A DNA stretch of 64,000 bases from Mytilus trossulus. Lineage: Eukaryota; Mollusca; Bivalvia; Mytilida; Mytilidae. The position numbers and the translations under genes are program-made. This document shows positions 48,540 to 61,362 of this stretch, one piece after another. How positions within the stretch are numbered: position 1 is the first letter of the stretch; every line of letters begins with the position of its first letter. Below the pieces are notes generated by a model, which saw only the letters and a program-made list of their open reading frames with translations, ran no database searches and had not been told where the DNA came from. Where the stretch lies: assembly GCF_036588685.1 (NCBI RefSeq), contig NC_086386.1, positions 50,418,105 through 50,482,104 on the forward strand. Reading direction: 5' to 3'.

Positions 48540-51500
48540 CCATATCTGAAAAAGAGAATAAAATTAACGTAGCATCATTAAATGTTAATGGTCTACTTAA
48601 TATTAAATGTCAATATGCTTTAAAAGATTTTTGTTTGAGAAATAATTTTCACATTTTATTTTTGCAAGAAACACATGTTTCAAATTCAACTATCAGTAAT
48701 GAATTAAATACCTATTTTGATATGTATAGATGTTTTTGGAACTTCGGCTCAAACTTTAGCCGTGGAACTGCTATTTTTATTTCACATTCTATTGATTTTG
48801 TAATTGTTAAATACCATCGAGATTTAGATGGAAGATTTCAATATATAGATGTTAAAATTGACAATGTTTTATATCGTTTATTTAATGTTTACGCACCAAA
48901 TGAGAGTAATGATAGAAAACAATTTTTTGATGATATTTATCCTTTTGTTATGACACAGAGTTATAAAATAATTGGCGGTGATTTTAATTGTATTGTCAAT
49001 ACTAAATTAGATAAGATTGGTGGTAATGTTAATAGAGGTTTAGATGGTGCAGATAAACTAAAATCTATTGTACTAGATTTTGAACTTTTTGATATTTATA
49101 GAACTTTATATCCTAACCAGGTAAATGTTACCTGGCGGAGTCCAAATGTTTCTTGTCGCTTAGACAGAATTTATCTATCGACAGATTTAAAACCTAATGT
49201 AAATCGTTGTATTAACTTACCTTTTTCTTTTTCTGACCATGATTGCGTTTTTATGTCTATAAATAGCGTGACTGAGGTCAAGAATGGGAACGGTTATTGG
49301 AAACTGAACAATTCTATATTGACAGATAAACTTTTTTGTATTAAGTTTAGAGAATGGTTTATTGAATTTAGTGATGGTTTAGATATATGTATTGATGTAT
49401 GGGATTATTTTAAAGAAAATATTAAAACTTTTTGTATTGATTATTGTAAAAAGAAAAATAGAATTAAACATGCTGTTATTAAAGATTTAGAGAAGAGATA
49501 TTTTAGATTGTGTAAATTGGAGAGCAAGTCTCCAGGTAATTATTTTGAACAAATTAGTGTTTTGAAAGATGAGATTAAACAATATTATTTAAATGATTTT
49601 CGAGGTTCACAAATTAGAGGTAAAGCGAAACTTTTAGACAATAGTGAACGTGTTACGAAATATTTTTTTCAAAGAGAAGTGAAGAAAGGTAAAAAGAAAA
49701 AGATTTCTGAAATTAGAAAAGATGGTGTCATTTTTGATAAACAGATTGATATTATGAAACAATTTGAAGATTTTTATACAGAGTTATTTACAAATGAACC
49801 CATTGATAAAGATGTTATGGATTTTTTCTTAGAAGATTTACCTGTTTTAGATGATTTTGATATGAATTTATGTGAGACTCCAATTATTATTGATGAAATT
49901 GTAACTTCTTTAAAAGGTATGGAAAACAATAAGTCACCCGGTCCGGATGGCTTATCAAAAGAATTTTATCTTACATTTATAGATATTTTTGGTCCTATGT
50001 TATTGTCATTATATGAAAATATTTTTTCTGAGAATACTTTGTCTGATTCCCAGAAACTAAGTTATATTACTTTAATATGTAAAGATAGTGCTAAGCATTA
50101 TGATGTTAAATTCTACCGTCCTATTAGCTTGTTGAATATTGATGTTAAAATTTTAAGTAAAATTATATGTACTAGAATGGGCCTAGTGTCTGATAAGATT
50201 ATAGGTATAGACCAAACTTGTGCATTAAGAGGTCGCTCTATATTAGATAATGCTCACTTGCATCGTAATATTGTTGATTATATAAACCAGAAAAATTTAA
50301 AATGTGCTTTTGTTTCTTTGGATCAAGAGAAAGCTTTTGATAAAATTGTACATGAATTTATGTTTAAAGTTTTAGAAAAATTTAATTTTGGACCCAATTT
50401 GATAAAATGGGTTAAAATATTGTATAATGATTTGTCATCTTGTATTCTTGTTAATAATTTTATTTCTAATCCTGTAAAGATAACTCGCTCTGTAAAACAA
50501 GGGTGCAGTTTATCTCCTTTATTATACATATTATGTTTAGAACCATTTATTAGAAAAGTTATTAAAGATAAAGATATTGTAGGTATTAATTTACCTGGTA
50601 CTTGTGATAATTGTAAGATTTCTGTTTTTGCTGATGATAGCACTGGTATTTTAACTACTGATAAAAGTATTACTAAATTTTTGTATTTGATTGATTTATA
50701 TGGTAAAGGTACTGGTTCCAAGTTGAACAAAACTAAAACCAAAGGTATTTGGTTAGGTGCTTGGAAAGATAGAAAAGATAATTATAGATTTGGAATCGAT
50801 TTTGTCGAAAGTATGAAAATTATTGGTATTAAAACTGGTAATAATATTACCCAAGATGATATTTGGCATCCTATTTTTATTAAATTTGAAAAAATGTTGA
50901 ATATGTGGAGATTTAGAAGTTTGTCTTTATTAGAAAAATCATTGATTATTAATGTATTAGCATGTTCTAAAATATGGTATGTAGGAAGTGTTTTATTTAT
51001 GTCCAAATATTATATTCAAAAGTTTCAAAGATGTATTTTTCAATTTATATGGAATGGTAAAGTAGAAATGTTGAGTAGAAATAATATGTACTTAGATAAA
51101 CCACGTGGAGGTTTAAATGTTATTAATATAAATTGTAAGCTGAAAGCGTTACGCTTGAAGCATTTATGTGATATTATAAATAGTCGACAGGTAAAGTTTG
51201 TAAAATTTTCTATTTATTGGGTTGGATTCACATTACGATTTTATAATGATGAATTCAGGTCTTTAAATATACCACATAGTGAATACATTTCACCTTTTTA
51301 TCAAAAGTGTATTGATGTTTATACAGAGTTTAAAGTTGTTTGTGATAATAGTGATATAAGGGGAGTAACCACAAAAGTTTTGTATAAATTGTTATTGGAG
51401 AGTTTTGATTATACTCCTAAGATAGTAGAAAAAAATCCAGATGTAGAATTTACACCTGTTTTTAAAAATGTATTTGATAAATTTATGGATAGATTTTCTA

Positions 51501-52006
51501 GAGATGTGATATTTAAAATTGTTCATGGTATTTTACCAATTAATAATTTATTGTTTAATCATAATGTATATAAAAGTAATAGATGCACTTTTTGTGCAAG
51601 AGAACCAGAAACTTTAAAGCACCTTTTTTGTGACTGTGTTCAAATTAAAGTATTGTTTTCTTTAATTAAGAATTGGATTTTTTCATTGTCTAATGGCATG
51701 TTGTTGTTAGACTTTGAACATATTTTATTTAGAAACATTATTGTAACTGGTAAAAAGTTAAAAAGTGTTATACTGTTATTAATTGGATTGTACTGTAAAA
51801 CCATTTGGATTGTTCGTAATTGGAAAAAGTTTGATAGAAAACATGTGTTACCCAATGATATTTATATATTCTTTCTACAACAGTTAAGATTACGTATTTT
51901 AGCAGATTTTGAACGTTTTCCTTTGGAAAAATTTATTGAATTTTGGTGTATATCGGATTTATTTTGTAAAGTTGAAGATGAAGAGTTAGTGATAACCTTC
52001 TTCTAA
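48536..52006 (+). CDS. Retrotransposon ORF2: endonuclease and reverse transcriptase, copy 2
   Basis: 1156 aa, intact, with all endonuclease and reverse transcriptase catalytic residues described for copy 1. It differs by Arg to Lys inside the C-terminal CCHC motif (residue 1028, beside H1029) and Val to Met nearby. The remaining base changes in this end are silent, which fits a functional sister lineage rather than decay. Confidence 0.95.
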   Translation: MTISEKENKINVASLNVNGLLNIKCQYALKDFCLRNNFHILFLQETHVSNSTISNELNTYFDMYRCFWNFGSNFSRGTAIFISHSIDFVIVKYHRDLDGRFQYIDVKIDNVLYRLFNVYAPNESNDRKQFFDDIYPFVMTQSYKIIGGDFNCIVNTKLDKIGGNVNRGLDGADKLKSIVLDFELFDIYRTLYPNQVNVTWRSPNVSCRLDRIYLSTDLKPNVNRCINLPFSFSDHDCVFMSINSVTEVKNGNGYWKLNNSILTDKLFCIKFREWFIEFSDGLDICIDVWDYFKENIKTFCIDYCKKKNRIKHAVIKDLEKRYFRLCKLESKSPGNYFEQISVLKDEIKQYYLNDFRGSQIRGKAKLLDNSERVTKYFFQREVKKGKKKKISEIRKDGVIFDKQIDIMKQFEDFYTELFTNEPIDKDVMDFFLEDLPVLDDFDMNLCETPIIIDEIVTSLKGMENNKSPGPDGLSKEFYLTFIDIFGPMLLSLYENIFSENTLSDSQKLSYITLICKDSAKHYDVKFYRPISLLNIDVKILSKIICTRMGLVSDKIIGIDQTCALRGRSILDNAHLHRNIVDYINQKNLKCAFVSLDQEKAFDKIVHEFMFKVLEKFNFGPNLIKWVKILYNDLSSCILVNNFISNPVKITRSVKQGCSLSPLLYILCLEPFIRKVIKDKDIVGINLPGTCDNCKISVFADDSTGILTTDKSITKFLYLIDLYGKGTGSKLNKTKTKGIWLGAWKDRKDNYRFGIDFVESMKIIGIKTGNNITQDDIWHPIFIKFEKMLNMWRFRSLSLLEKSLIINVLACSKIWYVGSVLFMSKYYIQKFQRCIFQFIWNGKVEMLSRNNMYLDKPRGGLNVININCKLKALRLKHLCDIINSRQVKFVKFSIYWVGFTLRFYNDEFRSLNIPHSEYISPFYQKCIDVYTEFKVVCDNSDIRGVTTKVLYKLLLESFDYTPKIVEKNPDVEFTPVFKNVFDKFMDRFSRDVIFKIVHGILPINNLLFNHNVYKSNRCTFCAREPETLKHLFCDCVQIKVLFSLIKNWIFSLSNGMLLLDFEHILFRNIIVTGKKLKSVILLLIGLYCKTIWIVRNWKKFDRKHVLPNDIYIFFLQQLRLRILADFERFPLEKFIEFWCISDLFCKVEDEELVITFF

Positions 52007-52158
52007 TATAATATTGTGTATAATTTGATTGTTAATATTCATGATATTTGTATTTCATATAACACTGTACAATGTATTATCTGTGATATTTCTGTTTTAA
52101 CATAATTGTACTATGTATATGATTTATTGAATAAAGTGTTTGAAATATAAAAAAAAAA
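52007..52158 (+). terminator. Retrotransposon 3' UTR, poly(A) signal and A tail, copy 2
   Basis: AATAAA at 52130-52135, then a 10-A tail joined to U1 nt 40. Three substitutions relative to copy 1 fall within the first 60 bp or so. Confidence 0.85.
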
Positions 52159-52283
52159 GGTCTCCCCAGGTCGAGGCCTTTCCATTGCACTCCGGTTAGG
52201 CTGAAGCCTGCGATTGCCCCAAATGTGGGCAACTCGGGTACGCAATTTTTTAGTGTGGGGGACTGCGTTCGCGCTATCCCCTG
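52159..52283 (+). pseudogene. U1: U1 snRNA 3' fragment after retrotransposon 2
   Basis: U1 nt 40-164, intact; the spacer that follows is type D. Confidence 0.95.
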
Positions 52284-53416
52284 TTAATAAATCAAATGTA
52301 AAGAGAAGTTCCCAATAAATACTAAAACTTGAAACTGTTGTTAAACTTTTTCTTTGATACGCTGAGACTGTTCAGGAGTAGCGTAAATTATGATCGCAAA
52401 CCGGTTTTCCACTCTTTTGTTTCATATCATTGTATTTCATCAATTTGAGTATACGATATAAAGAAGCAAATTAATTTCTCAGTCAGACAACTTGGTTTCT
52501 ACACTTCATATAAGTAAGTTTTGTTTAAATCATTATCTCGTCATCCGTAAATTTCATGTTTTGCCTCTCCGTTTAAGTTACATAAAAAAAAAAATCCGCT
52601 TGCTACAAGTAAAAACTATAAATTAAGTTTGGAAGCTTATTCAATTTGCTTTACGATGAAAACAAGTTTTTGGTTGGCAAGTTATTTTTTTCTATTTGAA
52701 ATAGTATGAAATTCAACTATACCTGTTAATTTGCATAAGAGGAAAATACGTGCATTTGATGAAAAGTGATGCCGTATTTTATTTGCCTGGCTATATTGAA
52801 AAAGCGGAAACTGCATGTGCAGCACGGACGGATTCAAGAAATAATCTCGCGACCTTTGTCGCCCTCCTTTATCAATTTTAAACGCAAATGATTGCTTTGC
52901 CGTCGATTTTTTTCCCCCGCACCAAATTGAGTAAATTTGATTTTAAAATTTTGCGCGTACACTGTAAAAATGGTAACTGAATTCGAAACAGAAGCAAACA
53001 GTGTTGTATGAACGAAAGGCAGTTACGAAATTGAAGCGACGAAGGAGGGAAAAACAATAAAGTTCTTGTTGGTTTTTTTTCCTTTATTGCGGAGGAGTGA
53101 ATTTTAAACAATTATTGATATTCCGTGTGAAAGCATCATGGCGATCTGAACGTACGTAGTACGTTTTTAATCCACAGAGTTATCCTACTTTATTTGGTCC
53201 CTTTCAACAAATCGTCCTGAAAAAGTGTCCCGGTCTTTAATACTCCAACGTGTTTCAATGAAATCAGTGGAAGGAGGCAAATGGCCCTCGATGCGAAGTC
53301 GATTTTTTTTATTGTATGTTTTAAATTGATGTATCGGCTGACTATAATATGTTCGAATACCTCTTTATAAAGTTACTCCTGATTTACTCAAATGGACAAA
53401 TGTCAGATATCCAAGC

Positions 53417-53580
53417 ATACTTACCTGGTACAGGGAGCACCGTGATCAAAAAGGCGGTCTCCCCAGGTCGAGGCCTTTCCATTGCACTCCGGTTAGGCTG
53501 AAGCCTGCGATTGCCCCAAATGTGGGCAACTCGGGTACGCAATTTTTTAGTGTGGGGGACTGCGTTCGCGCTATCCCCTG
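53417..53580 (+). ncRNA. U1: U1 snRNA, type D
   Basis: 164 nt, identical to the copy at 1441 (loop GATCAAAAAGG). Confidence 0.94.
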
Positions 53581-54713
53581 TTAATAAATCAAATGTAAAG
53601 AGAAGTTCCCAATAAATACTAAAACTTGAAACTGTTGTTAAACTTTTTCTTTGATACGCTGAGACTGTTCAGGAGTAGCGTAAATTATGATCGCAAACCG
53701 GTTTTCCACTCTTTTGTTTCATATCATTGTATTTCATCAATTTGAGTATACGATATAAAGAAGCAAATTAATTTCTCAGTCAGACAACTTGGTTTCTACA
53801 CTTCATATAAGTAAGTTTTGTTTAAATCATTATCTCGTCATCCGTAAATTTCATGTTTTGCCTCTCCGTTTAAGTTACATAAAAAAAAAAATCCGCTTGC
53901 TACAAGTAAAAACTATAAATTAAGTTTGGAAGCTTATTCAATTTGCTTTACGATGAAAACAAGTTTTTGGTTGGCAAGTTATTTTTTTCTATTTGAAATA
54001 GTATGAAATTCAACTATACCTGTTAATTTGCATAAGAGGAAAATACGTGCATTTGATGAAAAGTGATGCCGTATTTTATTTGCCTGGCTATATTGAAAAA
54101 GCGGAAACTGCATGTGCAGCACGGACGGATTCAAGAAATAATCTCGCGACCTTTGTCGCCCTCCTTTATCAATTTTAAACGCAAATGATTGCTTTGCCGT
54201 CGATTTTTTTCCCCCGCACCAAATTGAGTAAATTTGATTTTAAAATTTTGCGCGTACACTGTAAAAATGGTAACTGAATTCGAAACAGAAGCAAACAGTG
54301 TTGTATGAACGAAAGGCAGTTACGAAATTGAAGCGACGAAGGAGGGAAAAACAATAAAGTTCTTGTTGGTTTTTTTTCCTTTATTGCGGAGGAGTGAATT
54401 TTAAACAATTATTGATATTCCGTGTGAAAGCATCATGGCGATCTGAACGTACGTAGTACGTTTTTAATCCACAGAGTTATCCTACTTTATTTGGTCCCTT
54501 TCAACAAATCGTCCTGAAAAAGTGTCCCGGTCTTTAATACTCCAACGTGTTTCAATGAAATCAGTGGAAGGAGGCAAATGGCCCTCGATGCGAAGTCGAT
54601 TTTTTTTATTGTATGTTTTAAATTGATGTATCGGCTGACTATAATATGTTCGAATACCTCTTTATAAAGTTACTCCTGATTTACTCAAATGGACAAATGT
54701 CAGATATCCAAGC

Positions 54714-54877
54714 ATACTTACCTGGTACAGGGAGCACCGTGATCAAAAAGGCGGTCTCCCCAGGTCGAGGCCTTTCCATTGCACTCCGGTTAGGCTGAAG
54801 CCTGCGATTGCCCCAAATGTGGGCAACTCGGGTACGCAATTTTTTAGTGTGGGGGACTGCGTTCGCGCTATCCCCTG
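54714..54877 (+). ncRNA. U1: U1 snRNA, type D
   Basis: 164 nt, identical to the copy at 1441. Confidence 0.94.
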
Positions 54878-56010
54878 TTAATAAATCAAATGTAAAGAGA
54901 AGTTCCCAATAAATACTAAAACTTGAAACTGTTGTTAAACTTTTTCTTTGATACGCTGAGACTGTTCAGGAGTAGCGTAAATTATGATCGCAAACCGGTT
55001 TTCCACTCTTTTGTTTCATATCATTGTATTTCATCAATTTGAGTATACGATATAAAGAAGCAAATTAATTTCTCAGTCAGACAACTTGGTTTCTACACTT
55101 CATATAAGTAAGTTTTGTTTAAATCATTATCTCGTCATCCGTAAATTTCATGTTTTGCCTCTCCGTTTAAGTTACATAAAAAAAAAAATCCGCTTGCTAC
55201 AAGTAAAAACTATAAATTAAGTTTGGAAGCTTATTCAATTTGCTTTACGATGAAAACAAGTTTTTGGTTGGCAAGTTATTTTTTTCTATTTGAAATAGTA
55301 TGAAATTCAACTATACCTGTTAATTTGCATAAGAGGAAAATACGTGCATTTGATGAAAAGTGATGCCGTATTTTATTTGCCTGGCTATATTGAAAAAGCG
55401 GAAACTGCATGTGCAGCACGGACGGATTCAAGAAATAATCTCGCGACCTTTGTCGCCCTCCTTTATCAATTTTAAACGCAAATGATTGCTTTGCCGTCGA
55501 TTTTTTTCCCCCGCACCAAATTGAGTAAATTTGATTTTAAAATTTTGCGCGTACACTGTAAAAATGGTAACTGAATTCGAAACAGAAGCAAACAGTGTTG
55601 TATGAACGAAAGGCAGTTACGAAATTGAAGCGACGAAGGAGGGAAAAACAATAAAGTTCTTGTTGGTTTTTTTTCCTTTATTGCGGAGGAGTGAATTTTA
55701 AACAATTATTGATATTCCGTGTGAAAGCATCATGGCGATCTGAACGTACGTAGTACGTTTTTAATCCACAGAGTTATCCTACTTTATTTGGTCCCTTTCA
55801 ACAAATCGTCCTGAAAAAGTGTCCCGGTCTTTAATACTCCAACGTGTTTCAATGAAATCAGTGGAAGGAGGCAAATGGCCCTCGATGCGAAGTCGATTTT
55901 TTTTATTGTATGTTTTAAATTGATGTATCGGCTGACTATAATATGTTCGAATACCTCTTTATAAAGTTACTCCTGATTTACTCAAATGGACAAATGTCAG
56001 ATATCCAAGC

Positions 56011-56174
56011 ATACTTACCTGGTACAGGGAGCACCGTGATCAAAAAGGCGGTCTCCCCAGGTCGAGGCCTTTCCATTGCACTCCGGTTAGGCTGAAGCCT
56101 GCGATTGCCCCAAATGTGGGCAACTCGGGTACGCAATTTTTTAGTGTGGGGGACTGCGTTCGCGCTATCCCCTG
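56011..56174 (+). ncRNA. U1: U1 snRNA, type D
   Basis: 164 nt, identical to the copy at 1441. Confidence 0.94.
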
Positions 56175-57307
56175 TTAATAAATCAAATGTAAAGAGAAGT
56201 TCCCAATAAATACTAAAACTTGAAACTGTTGTTAAACTTTTTCTTTGATACGCTGAGACTGTTCAGGAGTAGCGTAAATTATGATCGCAAACCGGTTTTC
56301 CACTCTTTTGTTTCATATCATTGTATTTCATCAATTTGAGTATACGATATAAAGAAGCAAATTAATTTCTCAGTCAGACAACTTGGTTTCTACACTTCAT
56401 ATAAGTAAGTTTTGTTTAAATCATTATCTCGTCATCCGTAAATTTCATGTTTTGCCTCTCCGTTTAAGTTACATAAAAAAAAAAATCCGCTTGCTACAAG
56501 TAAAAACTATAAATTAAGTTTGGAAGCTTATTCAATTTGCTTTACGATGAAAACAAGTTTTTGGTTGGCAAGTTATTTTTTTCTATTTGAAATAGTATGA
56601 AATTCAACTATACCTGTTAATTTGCATAAGAGGAAAATACGTGCATTTGATGAAAAGTGATGCCGTATTTTATTTGCCTGGCTATATTGAAAAAGCGGAA
56701 ACTGCATGTGCAGCACGGACGGATTCAAGAAATAATCTCGCGACCTTTGTCGCCCTCCTTTATCAATTTTAAACGCAAATGATTGCTTTGCCGTCGATTT
56801 TTTTCCCCCGCACCAAATTGAGTAAATTTGATTTTAAAATTTTGCGCGTACACTGTAAAAATGGTAACTGAATTCGAAACAGAAGCAAACAGTGTTGTAT
56901 GAACGAAAGGCAGTTACGAAATTGAAGCGACGAAGGAGGGAAAAACAATAAAGTTCTTGTTGGTTTTTTTTCCTTTATTGCGGAGGAGTGAATTTTAAAC
57001 AATTATTGATATTCCGTGTGAAAGCATCATGGCGATCTGAACGTACGTAGTACGTTTTTAATCCACAGAGTTATCCTACTTTATTTGGTCCCTTTCAACA
57101 AATCGTCCTGAAAAAGTGTCCCGGTCTTTAATACTCCAACGTGTTTCAATGAAATCAGTGGAAGGAGGCAAATGGCCCTCGATGCGAAGTCGATTTTTTT
57201 TATTGTATGTTTTAAATTGATGTATCGGCTGACTATAATATGTTCGAATACCTCTTTATAAAGTTACTCCTGATTTACTCAAATGGACAAATGTCAGATA
57301 TCCAAGC

Positions 57308-57471
57308 ATACTTACCTGGTACAGGGAGCACCGTGATCAAAAAGGCGGTCTCCCCAGGTCGAGGCCTTTCCATTGCACTCCGGTTAGGCTGAAGCCTGCG
57401 ATTGCCCCAAATGTGGGCAACTCGGGTACGCAATTTTTTAGTGTGGGGGACTGCGTTCGCGCTATCCCCTG
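57308..57471 (+). ncRNA. U1: U1 snRNA, type D
   Basis: 164 nt, identical to the copy at 1441. Confidence 0.94.
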
Positions 57472-58604
57472 TTAATAAATCAAATGTAAAGAGAAGTTCC
57501 CAATAAATACTAAAACTTGAAACTGTTGTTAAACTTTTTCTTTGATACGCTGAGACTGTTCAGGAGTAGCGTAAATTATGATCGCAAACCGGTTTTCCAC
57601 TCTTTTGTTTCATATCATTGTATTTCATCAATTTGAGTATACGATATAAAGAAGCAAATTAATTTCTCAGTCAGACAACTTGGTTTCTACACTTCATATA
57701 AGTAAGTTTTGTTTAAATCATTATCTCGTCATCCGTAAATTTCATGTTTTGCCTCTCCGTTTAAGTTACATAAAAAAAAAAATCCGCTTGCTACAAGTAA
57801 AAACTATAAATTAAGTTTGGAAGCTTATTCAATTTGCTTTACGATGAAAACAAGTTTTTGGTTGGCAAGTTATTTTTTTCTATTTGAAATAGTATGAAAT
57901 TCAACTATACCTGTTAATTTGCATAAGAGGAAAATACGTGCATTTGATGAAAAGTGATGCCGTATTTTATTTGCCTGGCTATATTGAAAAAGCGGAAACT
58001 GCATGTGCAGCACGGACGGATTCAAGAAATAATCTCGCGACCTTTGTCGCCCTCCTTTATCAATTTTAAACGCAAATGATTGCTTTGCCGTCGATTTTTT
58101 TCCCCCGCACCAAATTGAGTAAATTTGATTTTAAAATTTTGCGCGTACACTGTAAAAATGGTAACTGAATTCGAAACAGAAGCAAACAGTGTTGTATGAA
58201 CGAAAGGCAGTTACGAAATTGAAGCGACGAAGGAGGGAAAAACAATAAAGTTCTTGTTGGTTTTTTTTCCTTTATTGCGGAGGAGTGAATTTTAAACAAT
58301 TATTGATATTCCGTGTGAAAGCATCATGGCGATCTGAACGTACGTAGTACGTTTTTAATCCACAGAGTTATCCTACTTTATTTGGTCCCTTTCAACAAAT
58401 CGTCCTGAAAAAGTGTCCCGGTCTTTAATACTCCAACGTGTTTCAATGAAATCAGTGGAAGGAGGCAAATGGCCCTCGATGCGAAGTCGATTTTTTTTAT
58501 TGTATGTTTTAAATTGATGTATCGGCTGACTATAATATGTTCGAATACCTCTTTATAAAGTTACTCCTGATTTACTCAAATGGACAAATGTCAGATATCC
58601 AAGC

Positions 58605-58768
58605 ATACTTACCTGGTACAGGGAGCACCGTGATCAAAAAGGCGGTCTCCCCAGGTCGAGGCCTTTCCATTGCACTCCGGTTAGGCTGAAGCCTGCGATT
58701 GCCCCAAATGTGGGCAACTCGGGTACGCAATTTTTTAGTGTGGGGGACTGCGTTCGCGCTATCCCCTG
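58605..58768 (+). ncRNA. U1: U1 snRNA, type D
   Basis: 164 nt, identical to the copy at 1441. Confidence 0.94.
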
Positions 58769-59901
58769 TTAATAAATCAAATGTAAAGAGAAGTTCCCAA
58801 TAAATACTAAAACTTGAAACTGTTGTTAAACTTTTTCTTTGATACGCTGAGACTGTTCAGGAGTAGCGTAAATTATGATCGCAAACCGGTTTTCCACTCT
58901 TTTGTTTCATATCATTGTATTTCATCAATTTGAGTATACGATATAAAGAAGCAAATTAATTTCTCAGTCAGACAACTTGGTTTCTACACTTCATATAAGT
59001 AAGTTTTGTTTAAATCATTATCTCGTCATCCGTAAATTTCATGTTTTGCCTCTCCGTTTAAGTTACATAAAAAAAAAAATCCGCTTGCTACAAGTAAAAA
59101 CTATAAATTAAGTTTGGAAGCTTATTCAATTTGCTTTACGATGAAAACAAGTTTTTGGTTGGCAAGTTATTTTTTTCTATTTGAAATAGTATGAAATTCA
59201 ACTATACCTGTTAATTTGCATAAGAGGAAAATACGTGCATTTGATGAAAAGTGATGCCGTATTTTATTTGCCTGGCTATATTGAAAAAGCGGAAACTGCA
59301 TGTGCAGCACGGACGGATTCAAGAAATAATCTCGCGACCTTTGTCGCCCTCCTTTATCAATTTTAAACGCAAATGATTGCTTTGCCGTCGATTTTTTTCC
59401 CCCGCACCAAATTGAGTAAATTTGATTTTAAAATTTTGCGCGTACACTGTAAAAATGGTAACTGAATTCGAAACAGAAGCAAACAGTGTTGTATGAACGA
59501 AAGGCAGTTACGAAATTGAAGCGACGAAGGAGGGAAAAACAATAAAGTTCTTGTTGGTTTTTTTTCCTTTATTGCGGAGGAGTGAATTTTAAACAATTAT
59601 TGATATTCCGTGTGAAAGCATCATGGCGATCTGAACGTACGTAGTACGTTTTTAATCCACAGAGTTATCCTACTTTATTTGGTCCCTTTCAACAAATCGT
59701 CCTGAAAAAGTGTCCCGGTCTTTAATACTCCAACGTGTTTCAATGAAATCAGTGGAAGGAGGCAAATGGCCCTCGATGCGAAGTCGATTTTTTTTATTGT
59801 ATGTTTTAAATTGATGTATCGGCTGACTATAATATGTTCGAATACCTCTTTATAAAGTTACTCCTGATTTACTCAAATGGACAAATGTCAGATATCCAAG
59901 C

Positions 59902-60065
59902 ATACTTACCTGGTACAGGGAGCACCGTGATCAAAAAGGCGGTCTCCCCAGGTCGAGGCCTTTCCATTGCACTCCGGTTAGGCTGAAGCCTGCGATTGCC
60001 CCAAATGTGGGCAACTCGGGTACGCAATTTTTTAGTGTGGGGGACTGCGTTCGCGCTATCCCCTG
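59902..60065 (+). ncRNA. U1: U1 snRNA, type D
   Basis: 164 nt, identical to the copy at 1441. Confidence 0.94.
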
Positions 60066-61198
60066 TTAATAAATCAAATGTAAAGAGAAGTTCCCAATAA
60101 ATACTAAAACTTGAAACTGTTGTTAAACTTTTTCTTTGATACGCTGAGACTGTTCAGGAGTAGCGTAAATTATGATCGCAAACCGGTTTTCCACTCTTTT
60201 GTTTCATATCATTGTATTTCATCAATTTGAGTATACGATATAAAGAAGCAAATTAATTTCTCAGTCAGACAACTTGGTTTCTACACTTCATATAAGTAAG
60301 TTTTGTTTAAATCATTATCTCGTCATCCGTAAATTTCATGTTTTGCCTCTCCGTTTAAGTTACATAAAAAAAAAAATCCGCTTGCTACAAGTAAAAACTA
60401 TAAATTAAGTTTGGAAGCTTATTCAATTTGCTTTACGATGAAAACAAGTTTTTGGTTGGCAAGTTATTTTTTTCTATTTGAAATAGTATGAAATTCAACT
60501 ATACCTGTTAATTTGCATAAGAGGAAAATACGTGCATTTGATGAAAAGTGATGCCGTATTTTATTTGCCTGGCTATATTGAAAAAGCGGAAACTGCATGT
60601 GCAGCACGGACGGATTCAAGAAATAATCTCGCGACCTTTGTCGCCCTCCTTTATCAATTTTAAACGCAAATGATTGCTTTGCCGTCGATTTTTTTCCCCC
60701 GCACCAAATTGAGTAAATTTGATTTTAAAATTTTGCGCGTACACTGTAAAAATGGTAACTGAATTCGAAACAGAAGCAAACAGTGTTGTATGAACGAAAG
60801 GCAGTTACGAAATTGAAGCGACGAAGGAGGGAAAAACAATAAAGTTCTTGTTGGTTTTTTTTCCTTTATTGCGGAGGAGTGAATTTTAAACAATTATTGA
60901 TATTCCGTGTGAAAGCATCATGGCGATCTGAACGTACGTAGTACGTTTTTAATCCACAGAGTTATCCTACTTTATTTGGTCCCTTTCAACAAATCGTCCT
61001 GAAAAAGTGTCCCGGTCTTTAATACTCCAACGTGTTTCAATGAAATCAGTGGAAGGAGGCAAATGGCCCTCGATGCGAAGTCGATTTTTTTTATTGTATG
61101 TTTTAAATTGATGTATCGGCTGACTATAATATGTTCGAATACCTCTTTATAAAGTTACTCCTGATTTACTCAAATGGACAAATGTCAGATATCCAAGC

Positions 61199-61362
61199 AT
61201 ACTTACCTGGTACAGGGAGCACCGTGATCAAAAAGGCGGTCTCCCCAGGTCGAGGCCTTTCCATTGCACTCCGGTTAGGCTGAAGCCTGCGATTGCCCCA
61301 AATGTGGGCAACTCGGGTACGCAATTTTTTAGTGTGGGGGACTGCGTTCGCGCTATCCCCTG
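61199..61362 (+). ncRNA. U1: U1 snRNA, type D
   Basis: 164 nt, identical to the copy at 1441. Confidence 0.94.

Larger units (their letters stand above)
46928..52158 (+). mobile_element. U1-inserted Tx1-group non-LTR retrotransposon, copy 2
   Basis: 5231 bp, with the same structure, orientation and junctions as copy 1; the A tail is 10 instead of 11. In the stretches compared, the first 4.7 kb differ by one base (in ORF1) while the last 450 bp differ by 12. Upstream flank is type C, downstream flank type D. Confidence 0.93.
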
